Positions 63,823-64,000 of a stretch of 64,000 bases of DNA are shown piece after piece. Source of the DNA: Apostichopus japonicus (lineage: Eukaryota > Echinodermata > Holothuroidea > Aspidochirotida > Stichopodidae); assembly GCF_037975245.1 (NCBI RefSeq), contig NC_092562.1, positions 6,058,001 through 6,122,000 of the forward strand, read 5' to 3'. Position numbers and translations under genes: made by a program. The stretch's first letter is position 1. Each line of letters opens with the position of its first letter. The notes under the pieces were generated by a model. It ran no database searches. It was not told the DNA's origin and saw only the letters and a program-made list of their open reading frames with translations.

Positions 63823-64000
63823 TGAGGTCACTTGTGCAAAAGCATGTGTCGCGAACTCCTCCTACTTTGGAAGTCCGTTCAAGTGCAAACTAAATGTGTG
63901 ATCAAATGGCATACTGTTTAGCAAACATTGGGATGCCAAGAGTAAGTTCATGGAGGAGATGAGATCTGCAACTCCCTGGATTGGGCCCTCTTGTATTGAT

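Overview
The window looks like AT-rich, repeat-dense nuclear DNA from a marine metazoan. The evidence is spliced genes with GT/AG introns, a non-LTR retrotransposon with a reverse transcriptase ORF, hAT-like DNA transposons with 8-bp target duplications, tRNA-derived SINEs and many long (TA)n and (ATT)n microsatellites. The palindrome TAGGCCTA occurs about eleven times. An invertebrate deuterostome, possibly an echinoderm, is my best guess; that is inference, and nothing here proves it. No bacterial operons, CRISPR arrays or rRNA genes were seen.

Layout. At the left edge a plus-strand gene encodes a small secreted cysteine-rich protein: a signal-peptide exon at 97-168 and a two-module, eight-cysteine exon at 6596-6773. 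About 17 kb without a recognisable gene follows, then a 1.35-kb terminal-inverted-repeat element (23539-24885) carrying an unassigned 179-aa ORF. From 26327 to 56032 lie two minus-strand genes of the same extracellular protein-kinase family (PKDCC/VLK-like). Gene A is 35600 to 26327 and gene B is 56032 to 44327. Each has four coding exons with identical intron phases (0, 0, 1), so they are tandem paralogues. Each protein starts with a membrane anchor or signal-anchor segment, followed by a kinase fold with a DLDD metal-binding motif and a cysteine-rich C-terminal tail. They should act in the secretory pathway or outside the cell.

The introns are full of mobile DNA. Gene A intron 3 holds nested hAT-like elements that end 16 bases from an exon, and gene A exon 2 is flanked by copies of one duplicated repeat. 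Gene B intron 3 holds a Tx1/L1-type LINE fragment sitting inside a (TTA)n microsatellite. Gene B intron 2 holds a 96-bp minisatellite. Gene B intron 1 holds a tRNA-derived retroposon with a complete type I hammerhead ribozyme motif, in the sense orientation of the host gene. The hammerhead is the most striking item in the window. The intergenic space between A and B holds another hAT-like element (40421-41275).

The right-hand 8 kb holds compound microsatellites, a G-rich minisatellite, a tRNA-derived SINE flanked by a 39-bp direct repeat, one weak candidate exon and a large inverted repeat at the window end. All gene models come from reading splice signals and frames by eye; no transcript evidence or database search was available.
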